This document shows, piece by piece, positions 14,975 through 24,896 of a DNA stretch of 46,043 nt. The notes below the pieces were generated by a model, which was not told the origin of the DNA, searched no databases, and was given only the letters and a program-made list of their open reading frames with translations. The first letter of the stretch is position 1, and every line of letters starts with the position of its first letter. The position numbers and the translations under genes were made by a program. Source of the DNA: an uncultured Pseudomonadota bacterium (lineage in GTDB: Bacteria > Pseudomonadota > Alphaproteobacteria > RF32 > CAG-239); the NCBI GenBank assembly GCA_949289935.1, contig CASEQD010000008.1, positions 1 through 46,043 of the forward strand. Direction: 5' to 3'.

Positions 14975-15637
14975 ATGAACACGTTTCTCAGCCTCATTGT
15001 CAATTTTCTGCCTCTGCTCATCGCCATTGTCGCCCATGAAGTTGCGCATGGCTGGGCGGCTTACTGGCGGGGCGACGACACGGCAAAAAAACAAAAACGG
15101 CTTTCGTTCAACCCGCTCCGCCACATCGACTTGCTGGGAACAATTGTCATTCCGGGACTTCTGCTGCTGGCAAGGTCGGGTTTTGTCATCGGCTGGGCAA
15201 AACCCGTCCCCGTTAATTACAATAGACTGAAAACACCCGGAAAAGACATTTTTATCGTCTCTTCGGCCGGAATCATCGCCAACCTGTATCTGGCCTTGTT
15301 GTCAGCCCTGTTTTTTTATTTGCTGCCCTTTATTCCGTCTCTGCCGGTTCAGGCTTTTGCCGGAGCGTTTCTGTTGAATATGATAACAATCAACATCATT
15401 CTCGCCGCTTTCAACCTGCTGCCGATTCCGCCGCTGGACGGCTCAAAAATATTTTTCGGCGGCATCCGGCGCCCCTGGGCTGTAAATTATATCAACGCCG
15501 AAAGAGAAGGTTTTATCGCCATCGTGGCGCTGGCTTTCATCATCCCGGCATTCTTCGGCTTTTTCGGAATAAACTTCCATCCGCTGGCCTGGTATCTGAT
15601 TAACATAACCAAAGCCGCGGTTTCGTTGCTTTTATAA
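14975..15637 (+). CDS. Site-2 protease-type M50 zinc metalloprotease, multi-pass membrane
   Basis: 220 residues. HEVAH at 21-25 (zinc ligands His21, His25 and catalytic Glu22) lies in the first membrane segment, and NLLPIPPLDG at 147-156 supplies the third ligand, Asp155. There are four to five hydrophobic segments and no PDZ domain, like the compact YwhC/Rv-type S2P group rather than RseP. It cuts proteins inside the membrane; the target is unknown. It sits between the SPOR gene and nagZ with tight spacing (4 and 10 bases), so it is probably cotranscribed. Confidence 0.9.
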   Translation: MNTFLSLIVNFLPLLIAIVAHEVAHGWAAYWRGDDTAKKQKRLSFNPLRHIDLLGTIVIPGLLLLARSGFVIGWAKPVPVNYNRLKTPGKDIFIVSSAGIIANLYLALLSALFFYLLPFIPSLPVQAFAGAFLLNMITINIILAAFNLLPIPPLDGSKIFFGGIRRPWAVNYINAEREGFIAIVALAFIIPAFFGFFGINFHPLAWYLINITKAAVSLLL

Positions 15638-15647
15638 AGGATTTCCG

Positions 15648-16730
15648 ATGTCCAAACCCATTCTCGCCGCCATGCTTTCCCTCAGTACCGACAAAATGAC
15701 GGCAGCTGAAAAAAAACTTCTGGAAAAATACAATCCGCTGGGCATTTCTCTGTTTGCACGCAACCTCAAAACGCCGGAACAAATAAAAAAACTGACCTCA
15801 GAAATCAGGGAAGCCGTTGGCCGTAAAAACATTCTCATCGCCGTCGATCAGGAAGGCGGGCGCGTTCGACGCTTAAAAGAACCATATTTCCGCGCCTATG
15901 CCGGACAACAAACTCTTGGCCGTCTGTGGAACGAAACCACGCCTCAAATCGCACAAAAAGCCGCTGCCTGCCACGCCTCGTTAATCGCGGCCGATCTCAA
16001 AGAACTCGGAATAAACCTGAACTACGCCCCGGTGCTGGATGTACTCGCTCCGGAAACATCGCCGGTTCTTTCCAGCCGCATTTTTTCAGACATTCCGGAA
16101 ATCGTCGCCAATCTCGGAGAAATTTCCGTCAAAAATTACATGCAAAACAACATCATTCCCTGTATCAAACACCTGCCCGGACACGGCCGCGCCGCCGTCG
16201 ATCCTCATCTGAATCTGCCTGTAATTGATGCCTCGCTTAAAGAATTGGAAAAAGATTTTTATCCCTTTCAAAAACTCAACGACACGCCATGCGGAATGAC
16301 GGCGCATATTGTTGTCTCTGTCATAGATAAACACTTTCCCGTAACTCAAAGTTCAAAAGGAATAAAAGAACTCATCCGCGGCATTATCGGTTTTAAGGGA
16401 TTTCTGATTTCCGATTCTATCGACATGCACGCCCTCGGAGGCAGCCTCGGCGAAAAAACCTCAACCGCCCTGAACGCCGGTTGTGACGCCGTCTGTTACT
16501 GCGCCGGAAAAGAAGAAGAAATCGAAGAAGTCTGCCGGGCGGCATCTCCTCTGTCCGACCACGCTTTGGAACGTCTTGCCAAAATGGAAAACGTTTTGGC
16601 TGCGCCGCCGACAGCGCCTGACATCACCACGCTTGAAAAAAATTATAAAACTATTCTCGGTCAAATTGAACCTTATCGTGAAACATACGACGCCACCGAA
16701 GTCCTTTTTCAAATGCAGCGCCGCCCCTGA
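15648..16730 (+). CDS. nagZ: Beta-N-acetylhexosaminidase NagZ (GH3)
   Basis: 360 residues of a glycoside hydrolase family 3 barrel. KHLPGHG (Lys174-His175) binds the GlcNAc, the flexible loop Asp185-x-His187 (VDPHLNLP) is the NagZ-specific acid/base dyad, and Asp256 in ISDSIDM is the expected nucleophile (SDDLSM in better-known NagZ). It removes GlcNAc from recycled muropeptides in the cytoplasm. AAAGGA precedes the ATG. Third gene of the SPOR-M50-nagZ run. Confidence 0.94.
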   Translation: MSKPILAAMLSLSTDKMTAAEKKLLEKYNPLGISLFARNLKTPEQIKKLTSEIREAVGRKNILIAVDQEGGRVRRLKEPYFRAYAGQQTLGRLWNETTPQIAQKAAACHASLIAADLKELGINLNYAPVLDVLAPETSPVLSSRIFSDIPEIVANLGEISVKNYMQNNIIPCIKHLPGHGRAAVDPHLNLPVIDASLKELEKDFYPFQKLNDTPCGMTAHIVVSVIDKHFPVTQSSKGIKELIRGIIGFKGFLISDSIDMHALGGSLGEKTSTALNAGCDAVCYCAGKEEEIEEVCRAASPLSDHALERLAKMENVLAAPPTAPDITTLEKNYKTILGQIEPYRETYDATEVLFQMQRRP

Positions 16731-16795
16731 AATTTAATCACCGACCGAATTTCATTTACAGATAAAAAATCTCATAAACAAATACAAAAAAATCC

Positions 16796-16823
16796 TTGCA
16801 AATAAAAAAAATCTCCTTATACA
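16796..16823 (+). promoter_or_regulatory. Predicted promoter of the tetR-acrAB operon
   Basis: -35 TTGCAA (16796-16801), 16-base spacer, -10 TATACA (16818-16823). The -10 lies inside the left arm of the operator, so a bound repressor would block RNA polymerase. Confidence 0.6.
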
Positions 16824-16845
16824 TACATCTGTGAATGTATGTATA
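16818..16845. promoter_or_regulatory. 28-bp AcrR-type operator
   Basis: Perfect 11-base arms TATACATACAT (16818-16828) and ATGTATGTATA (16835-16845) around CTGTGA, 13 bases before the regulator start. From memory, the AcrR site of Escherichia coli has the arms TACATACAT and ATGTATGTA around a T-rich TGTGA centre, so the core here would differ by about one base. It should bind the TetR-family protein encoded next to it, making the operon self-repressed. Confidence 0.8.
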
Positions 16846-16858
16846 TTAGGATAAAAAC

Positions 16859-17482
16859 ATGGCTCGAAGAACAAAAGAAGAAGCTGAAGAAACCCGCAAA
16901 TCCATTCTTGCGGCCGCTCTCGAAATTTTTTGCGAAAAAGGTTATTCCCGCACCACATTTGATGAAATCGCCCGGCGCATCAATCTCACCAAAGGCGCCA
17001 TTTACTGGCATTTCCGCAACAAAACCGACATTCTGACCGAAATTATCCGCAAAGGATTCTCCTCCACCCATGAAGGAATGGAAAAGGCCGTCCGTCCCGA
17101 AAACGGCTTGGCGGCAATGATGGACTTCATGGAATTCGAAATCAAAATCATCAAAAACCGCCCGGTCTACCGGCAATTAATGTTTTTCCTTCTCTTTCAG
17201 ATGGAGTGGTCGGAAGCCATTCTCAACAAAATCACCAAAGAAATTTACGAAGTCATTCAATATCCGGAAAGCCTCATGCGCGAAATTTTAACCAAAGCCA
17301 GAGAAAAAGACGAAATCCGCGCCGATACGGATATAGATTCTGCCGTTTACACAATTTTGTTTATCTGGCAGGGAATTATCAGAAACATCGTGAAACCGCA
17401 CATCCCCGTTTCTTACGATAAATTAATAAATGACAGTTATAACATAATTACAAATGGTTTGAAAAAAGAAAGGTCTGAATAA
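16859..17482 (+). CDS. TetR/AcrR-family transcriptional repressor of the efflux operon
   Basis: 207 residues. The N-terminal helix-turn-helix (~10-57: EETRKSILAAALEIFCEKGY then TTFDEIARRINLTKGAIYWHF) closely matches AcrR/TtgR/MexR-type TetR regulators; the rest is the helical ligand and dimer domain. It is expected to leave the operator when bound by drugs or bile-like compounds. Unlike E. coli, where acrR is divergent from acrAB, here the regulator is the first gene of the operon and its stop touches the start of the adaptor gene (TAAATG), so it controls its own level with the pump. Confidence 0.93.
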   Translation: MARRTKEEAEETRKSILAAALEIFCEKGYSRTTFDEIARRINLTKGAIYWHFRNKTDILTEIIRKGFSSTHEGMEKAVRPENGLAAMMDFMEFEIKIIKNRPVYRQLMFFLLFQMEWSEAILNKITKEIYEVIQYPESLMREILTKAREKDEIRADTDIDSAVYTILFIWQGIIRNIVKPHIPVSYDKLINDSYNIITNGLKKERSE

Positions 17483-18796
17483 ATGAAAGTAGGAAAAGTA
17501 AGCAATCGCAGAATATTAAAACAAACGGCTCTGGTTCTCGTCTGCATCGGCGCCGGTTGGTACCTCAAAGGAAAACTCACCCCGTCGGCCTCCATGGGTT
17601 TCGGCTCGCAAATGGACACCTATGTCCTTGTTCAGGAGCTTGAAAAAGCCGATGTCAGCAGCAAACAAAGCTATATCGGACACGTTGAAGCCATAAAAAG
17701 CGTTAACATCATTCCCCAGGTAAGCGGTTATGTGGAAAAAGTCCTGTTCAACGAAGGAAGCTACGTCCGGGAGGGAGACATCCTCTTCATTATCGAGCAA
17801 AAACGCTACCTGGCCAATGTGGAATTACGAAAAGCCGAACTCCAAAGTGCCAAAGCCAACCTCGTCCGTGCCGAAAGAGACTTCAAACGCCAGGCTCAAC
17901 TGTCAAAACAAAATTATGCCTCAAAAGCAACCTTTGACACGGCCGAAAGCACCTATCTTCAGGCCAAAGCCGCGGTATCTCAGGCCGAAGCAAACCTTGA
18001 CCTGGCTGAAATCGACCTCGGCTATACCGAAATCAAAGCGCCGATTTCCGGTTACATCGGCAAAGCTCTCGTAACAGAAGGAAACTATGTCAGCTCCTCA
18101 ACGCAAAATCTGGCGCGGATTGTACAAACCAATCCGATTCGCATAGCTTTTTCCGTTTCCGACAAAGAATATTTAAACAGCAAATTATTCAATGCTCAGG
18201 ACGGCGAAAGCTCCATCCGCAGCGAAATTGTTCTGCCTGACGGACAAATCATCGAAAACCACTTTCAATCACGCTTTTCCGATAACGAAATAAATTCTGA
18301 CACGGCAACCATTGCCATTTACGCCGAATATAAAAATGATGAAAACCTGCTGGTTCCGGGAAACTATGTAGACATCAAAATCGGTCCTAAAGAAACGCAG
18401 GAAGTTTTGCTTGTTCCCCAATCGGCCGTTGCTCAGGATGAACACGGCAATTATGTCATGGTTGTCAATAACAACATTGCCGAACAACGGCGTGTAACCC
18501 TCGGTGATACTATCGGCACCAAACAGATTGTTAAATCGGGACTGTCTCAACAGGACAAAGTCATCGTTCAGGGATTGCAGAAAGTAACCAACGGCACAAA
18601 AGTCAAAGCCCAGCTCGTTACGGACGAAACAGCAAACAAAAACAACACATCGGAAAAAGACAATACGCCGGTCGAGGAAGAACACCCGGTCGCAACGGCT
18701 GTCAATGCCTCCGATGTTGACATAAACTCTCCGGCCGTTACCAAAAACATATCCGGTTCCGTCTCTGATACAAATACTGCCACGGAGGATAAATAA
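17483..18796 (+). CDS. RND efflux periplasmic adaptor (AcrA/MexA family)
   Basis: 437 residues. An N-terminal hydrophobic anchor (~10-28) lacks a lipobox, so it is membrane-anchored rather than lipidated. Then come the membrane-fusion domains: lipoyl half-motif (VNIIPQVSGYVEKVLFNEGSYVREGDILF), alpha-helical hairpin (~105-160), second lipoyl half (YTEIKAPISGYIGKALVTEGNYV), beta-barrel and membrane-proximal domains. The last ~55 residues are an unusual Asn/Thr/Asp/Glu-rich tail that looks disordered. It bridges the pump to an outer-membrane TolC-type channel, which is not in this window. Confidence 0.93.
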   Translation: MKVGKVSNRRILKQTALVLVCIGAGWYLKGKLTPSASMGFGSQMDTYVLVQELEKADVSSKQSYIGHVEAIKSVNIIPQVSGYVEKVLFNEGSYVREGDILFIIEQKRYLANVELRKAELQSAKANLVRAERDFKRQAQLSKQNYASKATFDTAESTYLQAKAAVSQAEANLDLAEIDLGYTEIKAPISGYIGKALVTEGNYVSSSTQNLARIVQTNPIRIAFSVSDKEYLNSKLFNAQDGESSIRSEIVLPDGQIIENHFQSRFSDNEINSDTATIAIYAEYKNDENLLVPGNYVDIKIGPKETQEVLLVPQSAVAQDEHGNYVMVVNNNIAEQRRVTLGDTIGTKQIVKSGLSQQDKVIVQGLQKVTNGTKVKAQLVTDETANKNNTSEKDNTPVEEEHPVATAVNASDVDINSPAVTKNISGSVSDTNTATEDK

Positions 18797-18799
18797 CCG

Positions 18800-21700
18800 A
18801 TGTTTTCACGCATATTTATTGAACGTCCCCGCTTCGCAATGGTCATTTCCATTGTGTTGGCTCTGGCCGGCATCATTTCTATTTTTTCACTTCCGATTTC
18901 CCTTTATCCGGAAATCACACCGCCGATGGTAAACGTTTCCGCCAACTATCCCGGCGCCAGCGCTGAAGTTCTTGCAAAAACGGTCGGTATTCCGATTGAA
19001 CAGGAAGTCAACGGCGTAGAAGACATGTTATATATGGATTCTTCTTCTCAAAACGACGGTTCTTATTCCTTGTCCGTTTCTTTCAAGGTGGGAACAGATC
19101 CTGACATGGCTCAGGTTAAGGTTCAAAACCGTGTTCAACAAGCCACACCGAAACTGCCGCAGGAAGTCCAGCGTCAAGGCATCAGTGTAACCCGTCGTTC
19201 TTCAGACATTCTGGGTTTTTTAAGCGCCCGCTCGCCTAAAGGAACCCATGACACAAAATTCATCAGCGACTATGTACAAAACAACATCAAAAACAATCTG
19301 GCCCGCGTCAACGGCGTCGGCGAAGTCAGCGTCCATGCTCCGGCGTTGAGCATGCGTGTCTGGCTGAATGCCAACAAACTGAGCGCCTTAAACCTGCCGG
19401 TATCCAGCGTCATCTCCGCCATTGAAGGACAAAACTATCAGCCTTCTCTCGGCAGCATCGGCGCCATGCCCGGCGACGGCAGTCAGCAAATGGTTTACAC
19501 CCTGCAGACTCAGGGACGAATCAATGAGGCCGAAGAATTTCAAAACATCATTGTCAGAACCGCCGAAGACGGAGGTTTGGTCAAACTGAAAGATGTTGCA
19601 ACCGTTGAAATCGGAACCGAAACATACAATGTTGAATCCACCCTTGACGGCAGCCCGTCCGTTTCCATCGCGCTTAACCTGCTTTCCGGCGCAAACGCTC
19701 TGGAAACCATGAACGCCGTTAAACAGGAACTGGCGCGATTGTCTCAGATGTACCCTGAAGATTTTCAGATAGACATCACCTATGACGCAACTTTGTATAT
19801 TGAATCTTCAATTGAAGAAGTGGTTTTCACTCTGGTTTTGACTTTTGCGCTGGTGATCGGCGTCTGCTATCTGTTTTTACAGGATTGGAGAGCAACGTTG
19901 GTACCGTCTCTGACCATTCCTGTATCATTGCTCGCCACTTTTGCCGTCATGTTGGCACTGGGCTACAGCATCAACATTCTGACCCTGTTCGGCTTGGTTT
20001 TGGCCATCGGCCTGGTGGTTGATGATGCCATTGTCGTGGTGGAACGTGTTCTGACATTAATGGAAACGGAAAAACTCTCACCGAAAGAAGCCACCATAAA
20101 AGCCATGGAACAGGTATCCAGTGCCGTTATTGCAACCACACTGGTGTTGTTGGCAATTTTCGTCCCTGTTGGTTTCATGGGCGGCATCACCGGAAAAATC
20201 TATCAGCAGTTTGCTATCACCATTTCCACCTCGGTTGCTTTTTCGGGCATTAATGCATTGACTTTATCTCCGGCATTGTGCGCCACGCTTCTTCGCCCGC
20301 TGAAAGAAGTAAAATCAGGTCCTTTACATTGGTTCAACCTCGGACTGAACAAAGCCCGCAACCGCTATGTTGCCATTGTCACGATTATCGGACGAAAAAT
20401 CAGCGTCATAGCCTTGATTTTGGGAATGCTCGTCCTGGCAAACTTCTCCTTCCTGAAAATGAGTCAGACATCTTTCATTCCGAATGAAGACCAGGGTGTT
20501 ATTCTTGCCGATTTTCAGCTGCCTGAAGGCGCCTCGCTGGAAAGAACCCGGCAGCTCATCAAACACCTCTATCCGTCAATGAAAGAAGAAGCCGGTGTTT
20601 CAAACGTAATGACCATTCTCGGTTACAGCCTCATTGGCGGTGCCGGCGAAAACGTCGCTTTTTCGGTTATTACCTTGGATCCGTGGGGAGAACGCAAAGA
20701 TGACAGTCTCTATTCCACAAACATTTTGAACCGGATTAAAGCAAAAATAGGAAACACCCCCGAAGCACAAATCAACATGTTTGAGTTTCCCGCCATTCCG
20801 GGATTGGGAACCAGCGGCGGCATGGATTATCGTCTGCAGGCTTTGGATAATTCCGACCCGAACGACTTGTACACCACCATGCAGGGCTTCCTCGGAAATC
20901 TGAATTCATCGCCGGCAATTTCCTATGCCTATTCGACTTACACTTCTCAGACACCTCACGTCAACATTGAAATTGAGAAGGAAAAAGCCGAAAGCATGGG
21001 CATTTCCATCGGCGATATTTATAACATCCTGCAAAATTATCTGGGATCGACTTACGTAAACGACGTCAACTTCGGCACCCAGGTCAACAAAGTAATCATC
21101 CAGTCCGATTGGCCGTACCGCAAAGATATGGATTCCATAAAAAATCTCTACGTCCAAAACAAAAACGGCGATATGGTTCCGCTGGGAACAGTCATAAAAC
21201 TGACAAAGGTTCTGGCGCCAAGAACAGTTGAACGCTATAACCAATATCCGGCAGCTACGATTACTGCGGTCCAAAACCAAAGCATCAGTACCGGACAGGC
21301 CATGGCTGAAGTTGAAAAACTGTCGGCATCTTTGCCCAAAGGATATAGCTACCAATGGTCGGGCATGAGCTTCCAGGAAAAAGAAACACAGGGACAAATC
21401 GGCTACCTGATTGCCCTGGCCATCACTTTCGGCTATCTGTTTCTGGTTGCCCAATATGAAAGCTGGTCAATTCCCATCCCGGTTCTGACTTCCATTACGG
21501 TTGCCATGCTCGGAGCTTTGGGAGGATTGTTCATCAACGGCCTGTCATTGAGTATCTATGCCCAGCTGGGACTCATCCTGCTCGTCGGCCTCGCCAGTAA
21601 AAACGCGATTCTGATTGTCGAGTTCTCCAAAGAGGAAAGAGAAAAAGGCGCCAACATCGTCAAAGCGGCCGTAACCGGAACCAAAGAAAGATTCCGCGCC

Positions 21701-21913
21701 GTGCTGATGACAGCCTTCACCTTCATTCTCGGCGTATGGCCGATGATTGTCGCTACCGGTGCCGGAGCAGCCAGCCGTATTGCCATCGGCGTCCCGGTTT
21801 TCTACGGCATGCTCATCGGAACAGCCGGTGGTTTGCTCATCATTCCGCTGCTTTATATTTTGTTCGAAAATCTGCGTGAATCTTTTACCGCTCGGAAAAA
21901 AACAAAAGCATAA
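18800..21913 (+). CDS. RND multidrug efflux pump (AcrB/MexB, HAE1 family)
   Basis: 1037 residues, normal for HAE1 pumps, with twelve membrane helices and two large periplasmic loops. The proton-relay pair Asp408-Asp409 is in [12 protein letters not shown], and family signatures include [20 protein letters not shown] and the C-terminal [15 protein letters not shown]. It exports drugs, detergents and bile-type compounds using the proton gradient. It begins 3 bases after the adaptor stop and ends the operon at a strong terminator. The name acrB fits the family; the substrate range is not readable. Confidence 0.96.
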   Translation: MFSRIFIERPRFAMVISIVLALAGIISIFSLPISLYPEITPPMVNVSANYPGASAEVLAKTVGIPIEQEVNGVEDMLYMDSSSQNDGSYSLSVSFKVGTDPDMAQVKVQNRVQQATPKLPQEVQRQGISVTRRSSDILGFLSARSPKGTHDTKFISDYVQNNIKNNLARVNGVGEVSVHAPALSMRVWLNANKLSALNLPVSSVISAIEGQNYQPSLGSIGAMPGDGSQQMVYTLQTQGRINEAEEFQNIIVRTAEDGGLVKLKDVATVEIGTETYNVESTLDGSPSVSIALNLLSGANALETMNAVKQELARLSQMYPEDFQIDITYDATLYIESSIEEVVFTLVLTFALVIGVCYLFLQDWRATLVPSLTIPVSLLATFAVMLALGYSINILTLFGLVLAIGLVVDDAIVVVERVLTLMETEKLSPKEATIKAMEQVSSAVIATTLVLLAIFVPVGFMGGITGKIYQQFAITISTSVAFSGINALTLSPALCATLLRPLKEVKSGPLHWFNLGLNKARNRYVAIVTIIGRKISVIALILGMLVLANFSFLKMSQTSFIPNEDQGVILADFQLPEGASLERTRQLIKHLYPSMKEEAGVSNVMTILGYSLIGGAGENVAFSVITLDPWGERKDDSLYSTNILNRIKAKIGNTPEAQINMFEFPAIPGLGTSGGMDYRLQALDNSDPNDLYTTMQGFLGNLNSSPAISYAYSTYTSQTPHVNIEIEKEKAESMGISIGDIYNILQNYLGSTYVNDVNFGTQVNKVIIQSDWPYRKDMDSIKNLYVQNKNGDMVPLGTVIKLTKVLAPRTVERYNQYPAATITAVQNQSISTGQAMAEVEKLSASLPKGYSYQWSGMSFQEKETQGQIGYLIALAITFGYLFLVAQYESWSIPIPVLTSITVAMLGALGGLFINGLSLSIYAQLGLILLVGLASKNAILIVEFSKEEREKGANIVKAAVTGTKERFRAVLMTAFTFILGVWPMIVATGAGAASRIAIGVPVFYGMLIGTAGGLLIIPLLYILFENLRESFTARKKTKA

Positions 21914-21920
21914 AGCACAC

Positions 21921-21952
21921 AAAAAAGGCAGCTCTGCTGAGCTGCCTTTTTT
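21921..21952. terminator. Bidirectional Rho-independent terminator after acrB
   Basis: AAAAAAGGCAGCTC and GAGCTGCCTTTTTT form a perfect 14-bp symmetrical stem over a 4-base loop TGCT. The T-run on each strand serves both the efflux operon and the convergent 21952 gene, whose stop codon overlaps its edge. Confidence 0.92.
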
Positions 21953-22527
21953 CAAAACTGATCACTCAAGCCGCATAAAGCGCCCATCCGGTAATGTATT
22001 TTATGAACGGCGTCTTTTTTTCTGAAGCAGACATTAAAATCTCCGACCTGACTTCTGCCTCCGTTAAGTTCGGCATTACACACCAGCATTCTCCCTCTGT
22101 CGCTGAAAACATAAGCTTTTTCCTCTTCTTCTGAAATCAAAAGGGGCAAATACATCTTATCGTCAATCGGCTTAAGCTGATTAATATCGGCAATATCTTC
22201 CGGACGCACCTGAACACTTCCGGAAAAATGAGCTGCTTTATAAATCAGATTCGTCTCCATCGCCAAAGGTTCAAACAACATAAAACCGATGCGGCTCACA
22301 CTTTTTCCTACGGGAAGAAACCCCTGCCCCGAACAAAAATAATTACCGACAATAAAATACGGACAACTCACGTAATACCTGTTCATGTCATCGGCAAACA
22401 ATTGCCAGCAGCAGCTTTCATCATCATTAACAACCTCGCTTCCGGGAATGCTCTGTCTGATATTGTCAATCAGCTTTTCATCCGACAAACAAGGTTTTCT
22501 GTTGGTAATTAACAATAATTTTCTCAT
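21952..22527 (-). CDS. Hypothetical protein, 191 aa
   Basis: Unrecognised soluble protein beginning MRKLLLITNRKPCLSDEKLIDN. It has seven Cys, including a CC pair, and repeating aromatic/hydrophobic patches (RYYVSCPYFIVGNYFCSG, YLPLLISEEEEKAYVFSD), suggesting a mixed alpha/beta fold. No signal peptide and no clear catalytic motif. It ends on the terminator shared with acrB and is divergent from mraY. Codon use resembles the neighbouring genes, so it is likely real. Confidence 0.7.
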   Translation of the reverse strand: MRKLLLITNRKPCLSDEKLIDNIRQSIPGSEVVNDDESCCWQLFADDMNRYYVSCPYFIVGNYFCSGQGFLPVGKSVSRIGFMLFEPLAMETNLIYKAAHFSGSVQVRPEDIADINQLKPIDDKMYLPLLISEEEEKAYVFSDRGRMLVCNAELNGGRSQVGDFNVCFRKKDAVHKIHYRMGALCGLSDQF

Positions 22528-22645
22528 AAGATTATATTATTAATAATAAAAAATATTTTTCTAAATTACATACTCTGCCACCTTTGTCAACAAATAACCG
22601 CCGTTCCTTTCTGAGAAAATTAATCATTATTTTAGATATTAAAGA

Positions 22646-22659
22646 TATGCTTAAGCATA
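22646..22659. promoter_or_regulatory. Perfect 14-bp palindrome upstream of mraY
   Basis: TATGCTTAAGCATA lies 28 bases before the mraY start codon, where a repressor site would fall between promoter and ribosome site. No known regulator is assigned. Confidence 0.4.
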
Positions 22660-22687
22660 AGAACCATTAAAAACTTTGAGGATAACA

Positions 22688-23758
22688 ATGCTTCCGTCTC
22701 TGTTTAACTTTTTTCACATAAACATTTCTTTTGTTTTTTGCACTTTTTTTGCCTTTTTCACATCTCTTGCGGCAGCCCTGCTCTGCGGCGGAAAACTGAT
22801 TTCTTTTCTAAAAAAGCATCAGGGAAAAGGACAACCGATACGCAGAGACGGCCCACAGTCCCACCTTGCCACCAAACAAGGGACTCCGACCATGGGAGGA
22901 CTACTCATTATCGGAAGCACACTTCTCTCGACATTGTTATGGTGCCGGCTGGATAATCCTTTTGTCTGGACAGCCCTGACCGTATTCATTGTTTACGCAT
23001 TGATTGGTTTTGCCGATGACTTTGTAAAAATCAAAAAACAAAGTTCCAGCGCCGTTTCCGGCCCCATGCGCCTTTTGCTTGAGTTTTCAACCGCATTCGC
23101 CGCCGTCCTCGTCATTTCCTTCAACACCCCGGAAACAGAACGCTTTATCCTCAATATTCCTTATTTTCAAAATCTTGCTTTCAACTTATGTTGGTTTTAT
23201 ATACCTTTTGCCATGTTCGTCCTGGTCGGAACCGCCAATTCCGTCAACCTGAGCGACGGACTGGACGGACTTGCCGGAGGCTTATGCGTCATTGCTCTTT
23301 CAGTTTTCATGATTTTTGCGGCAGTATGCGACAGTTCTTTAACGGAAATTTTCTCAATATCTCCCGTCAAAGGAGGCGCTGACATTGCCGTTATCTGCGC
23401 CGCCGCTGTCGGAGGCTGCGTCGGTTTCTTATGGTTTAACGCGCCGCCGGCCAAAATTTTTATGGGAGATACGGGCTCTCTTGCGCTCGGCGGACTGCTC
23501 GGAACAATAGCGCTCACCATCCGTCAGGAAATCATTCTAGCCGTGGTCGGCGGAATTTTTGTCATGGAAGCCTTATCCGACATCATTCAGGTTTTCTGGT
23601 ATCGGCGCACCGGTCGGCGCGTGTTTCTGATGGCGCCGATTCATCATCATTTTGAACAACTTGGCTGGAAAGAAACAACCGTCGTTCTGCGCTTCTGGAT
23701 TATCGGTCTTATTTTAGCGTTAGTTGGGTTGCTGTCTCTTTTCATGACGGGAGAGTGA
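22688..23758 (+). CDS. mraY: Phospho-MurNAc-pentapeptide transferase MraY
   Basis: 356 residues from the ATG at 22688 (GAGGATAAC upstream; a TTG at 22676 would overlap that site). Ten membrane helices with the conserved cytoplasmic loops: TPTMGGLL, GFADDFVKIKK, NLSDGLDGLAGG, FMGDTGSLALGG and APIHHHFEQLGW. It joins UDP-MurNAc-pentapeptide to undecaprenyl phosphate, making lipid I. First gene of the reduced wall cluster. In most proteobacteria murD would follow; here ftsW starts 4 bases later. Confidence 0.97.
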   Translation: MLPSLFNFFHINISFVFCTFFAFFTSLAAALLCGGKLISFLKKHQGKGQPIRRDGPQSHLATKQGTPTMGGLLIIGSTLLSTLLWCRLDNPFVWTALTVFIVYALIGFADDFVKIKKQSSSAVSGPMRLLLEFSTAFAAVLVISFNTPETERFILNIPYFQNLAFNLCWFYIPFAMFVLVGTANSVNLSDGLDGLAGGLCVIALSVFMIFAAVCDSSLTEIFSISPVKGGADIAVICAAAVGGCVGFLWFNAPPAKIFMGDTGSLALGGLLGTIALTIRQEIILAVVGGIFVMEALSDIIQVFWYRRTGRRVFLMAPIHHHFEQLGWKETTVVLRFWIIGLILALVGLLSLFMTGE

Positions 23759-23762
23759 CGCC

Positions 23763-24896
23763 GTGTTTTCTTTTTCACGCAACAGCCGCAGCATAATCAG
23801 CAATTGGTGGTGGACCGTAGACAAAGTTTTACTGGGACTGATAACAGTCTTAATTCTCATCGGTATTTTTTTAAACTTCACGGCCAGCCCGGCCGTTGCC
23901 AACCGTATCGGCGCCGAAACGTTTTATTTTATAAAAAAACAAATGATGTTTATTCCGCTGGCAGTCATCATCATGCTAGCCATCTCCATGCAAAATCTCA
24001 AAACCATCCGCCGCACGGCCATCATCGGATATGCCGCCATCATTGTTCTGATGGTTCTGACCTTATTATGGGGAAATTCGACCAAAGGCGCCACCCGTTG
24101 GATAAATCTGTTCGGATTTTCGCTTCAGCCCTCCGAATTCGTCAAACCTTTTTTTGCCGTTGTTGCCGCCTGGCTTTTTGACGGGCAAAAACGTCATCAG
24201 GATTTTCCTGGAGACATCCTCTCCACCGGGTTGTTTTTACTAACATTAATTCTTCTGCTTGCCCAACCGGACGTCGGTATGAGCATTGTCGTCAGCGTCA
24301 TCTGGGGTTTTCAGTTTTTTCTCAGCGGACTATCAATTGTTCTGGTTTGTCTTCTCGGAATCGGCGGATTATTGCTTTTGGTTTTGGCTTATTTCACTTT
24401 CGGACACGTCCACGCCCGCATTGAACAATTTCTCGCTTCCGGCGGCGAATTGAGTTATCAGGTAAAAAAATCTCTGGAAGCATTCCACAACGGCAGTTTT
24501 TTCGGACGCGGCCCTGGAGAAGGCGTTGTCAAAATGAACATCCCCGACGCACATACCGATTTTATTTTTGCTGTTGCCGGAGAAGAATTCGGCATGTTTT
24601 TATGCTTGATTATCATCGGCATTTACGCTGCCATCGTCATCCGCGCCATGGTCATTTCCATGAAAGACAACAACCTGTTTATCATTCTCGCGGCGGCGGC
24701 ATTATCAGCTTCTTTCGGACTTCAGGCAATCATCAACATGGCATCCACCATGCACCTGATGCCCACCAAAGGCATGACGCTTCCTTTCATTTCATACGGC
24801 GGCTCATCGCTTTTCGCCACGGCAATCGGCATTGGAATGCTGCTGGCCATTACCCGTAAAAACGTAGACGCGGAGGACAAAGATGACATCGGCTGA
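23763..24896 (+). CDS. ftsW: Septal peptidoglycan glycosyltransferase FtsW
   Basis: 377 residues, GTG start. A SEDS-family membrane protein with about ten helices. Signatures: STKGATRWINLFGFSLQPSE, AQPDVGMS, DAHTDFIFAVAGEEFG and PTKGMTLPFISYGGSS. It polymerises lipid II at the septum together with a class B penicillin-binding protein (FtsI), whose gene is not in the window. It follows mraY by 4 bases and overlaps murG by 14 bases. Confidence 0.97.
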   Translation: MFSFSRNSRSIISNWWWTVDKVLLGLITVLILIGIFLNFTASPAVANRIGAETFYFIKKQMMFIPLAVIIMLAISMQNLKTIRRTAIIGYAAIIVLMVLTLLWGNSTKGATRWINLFGFSLQPSEFVKPFFAVVAAWLFDGQKRHQDFPGDILSTGLFLLTLILLLAQPDVGMSIVVSVIWGFQFFLSGLSIVLVCLLGIGGLLLLVLAYFTFGHVHARIEQFLASGGELSYQVKKSLEAFHNGSFFGRGPGEGVVKMNIPDAHTDFIFAVAGEEFGMFLCLIIIGIYAAIVIRAMVISMKDNNLFIILAAAALSASFGLQAIINMASTMHLMPTKGMTLPFISYGGSSLFATAIGIGMLLAITRKNVDAEDKDDIG

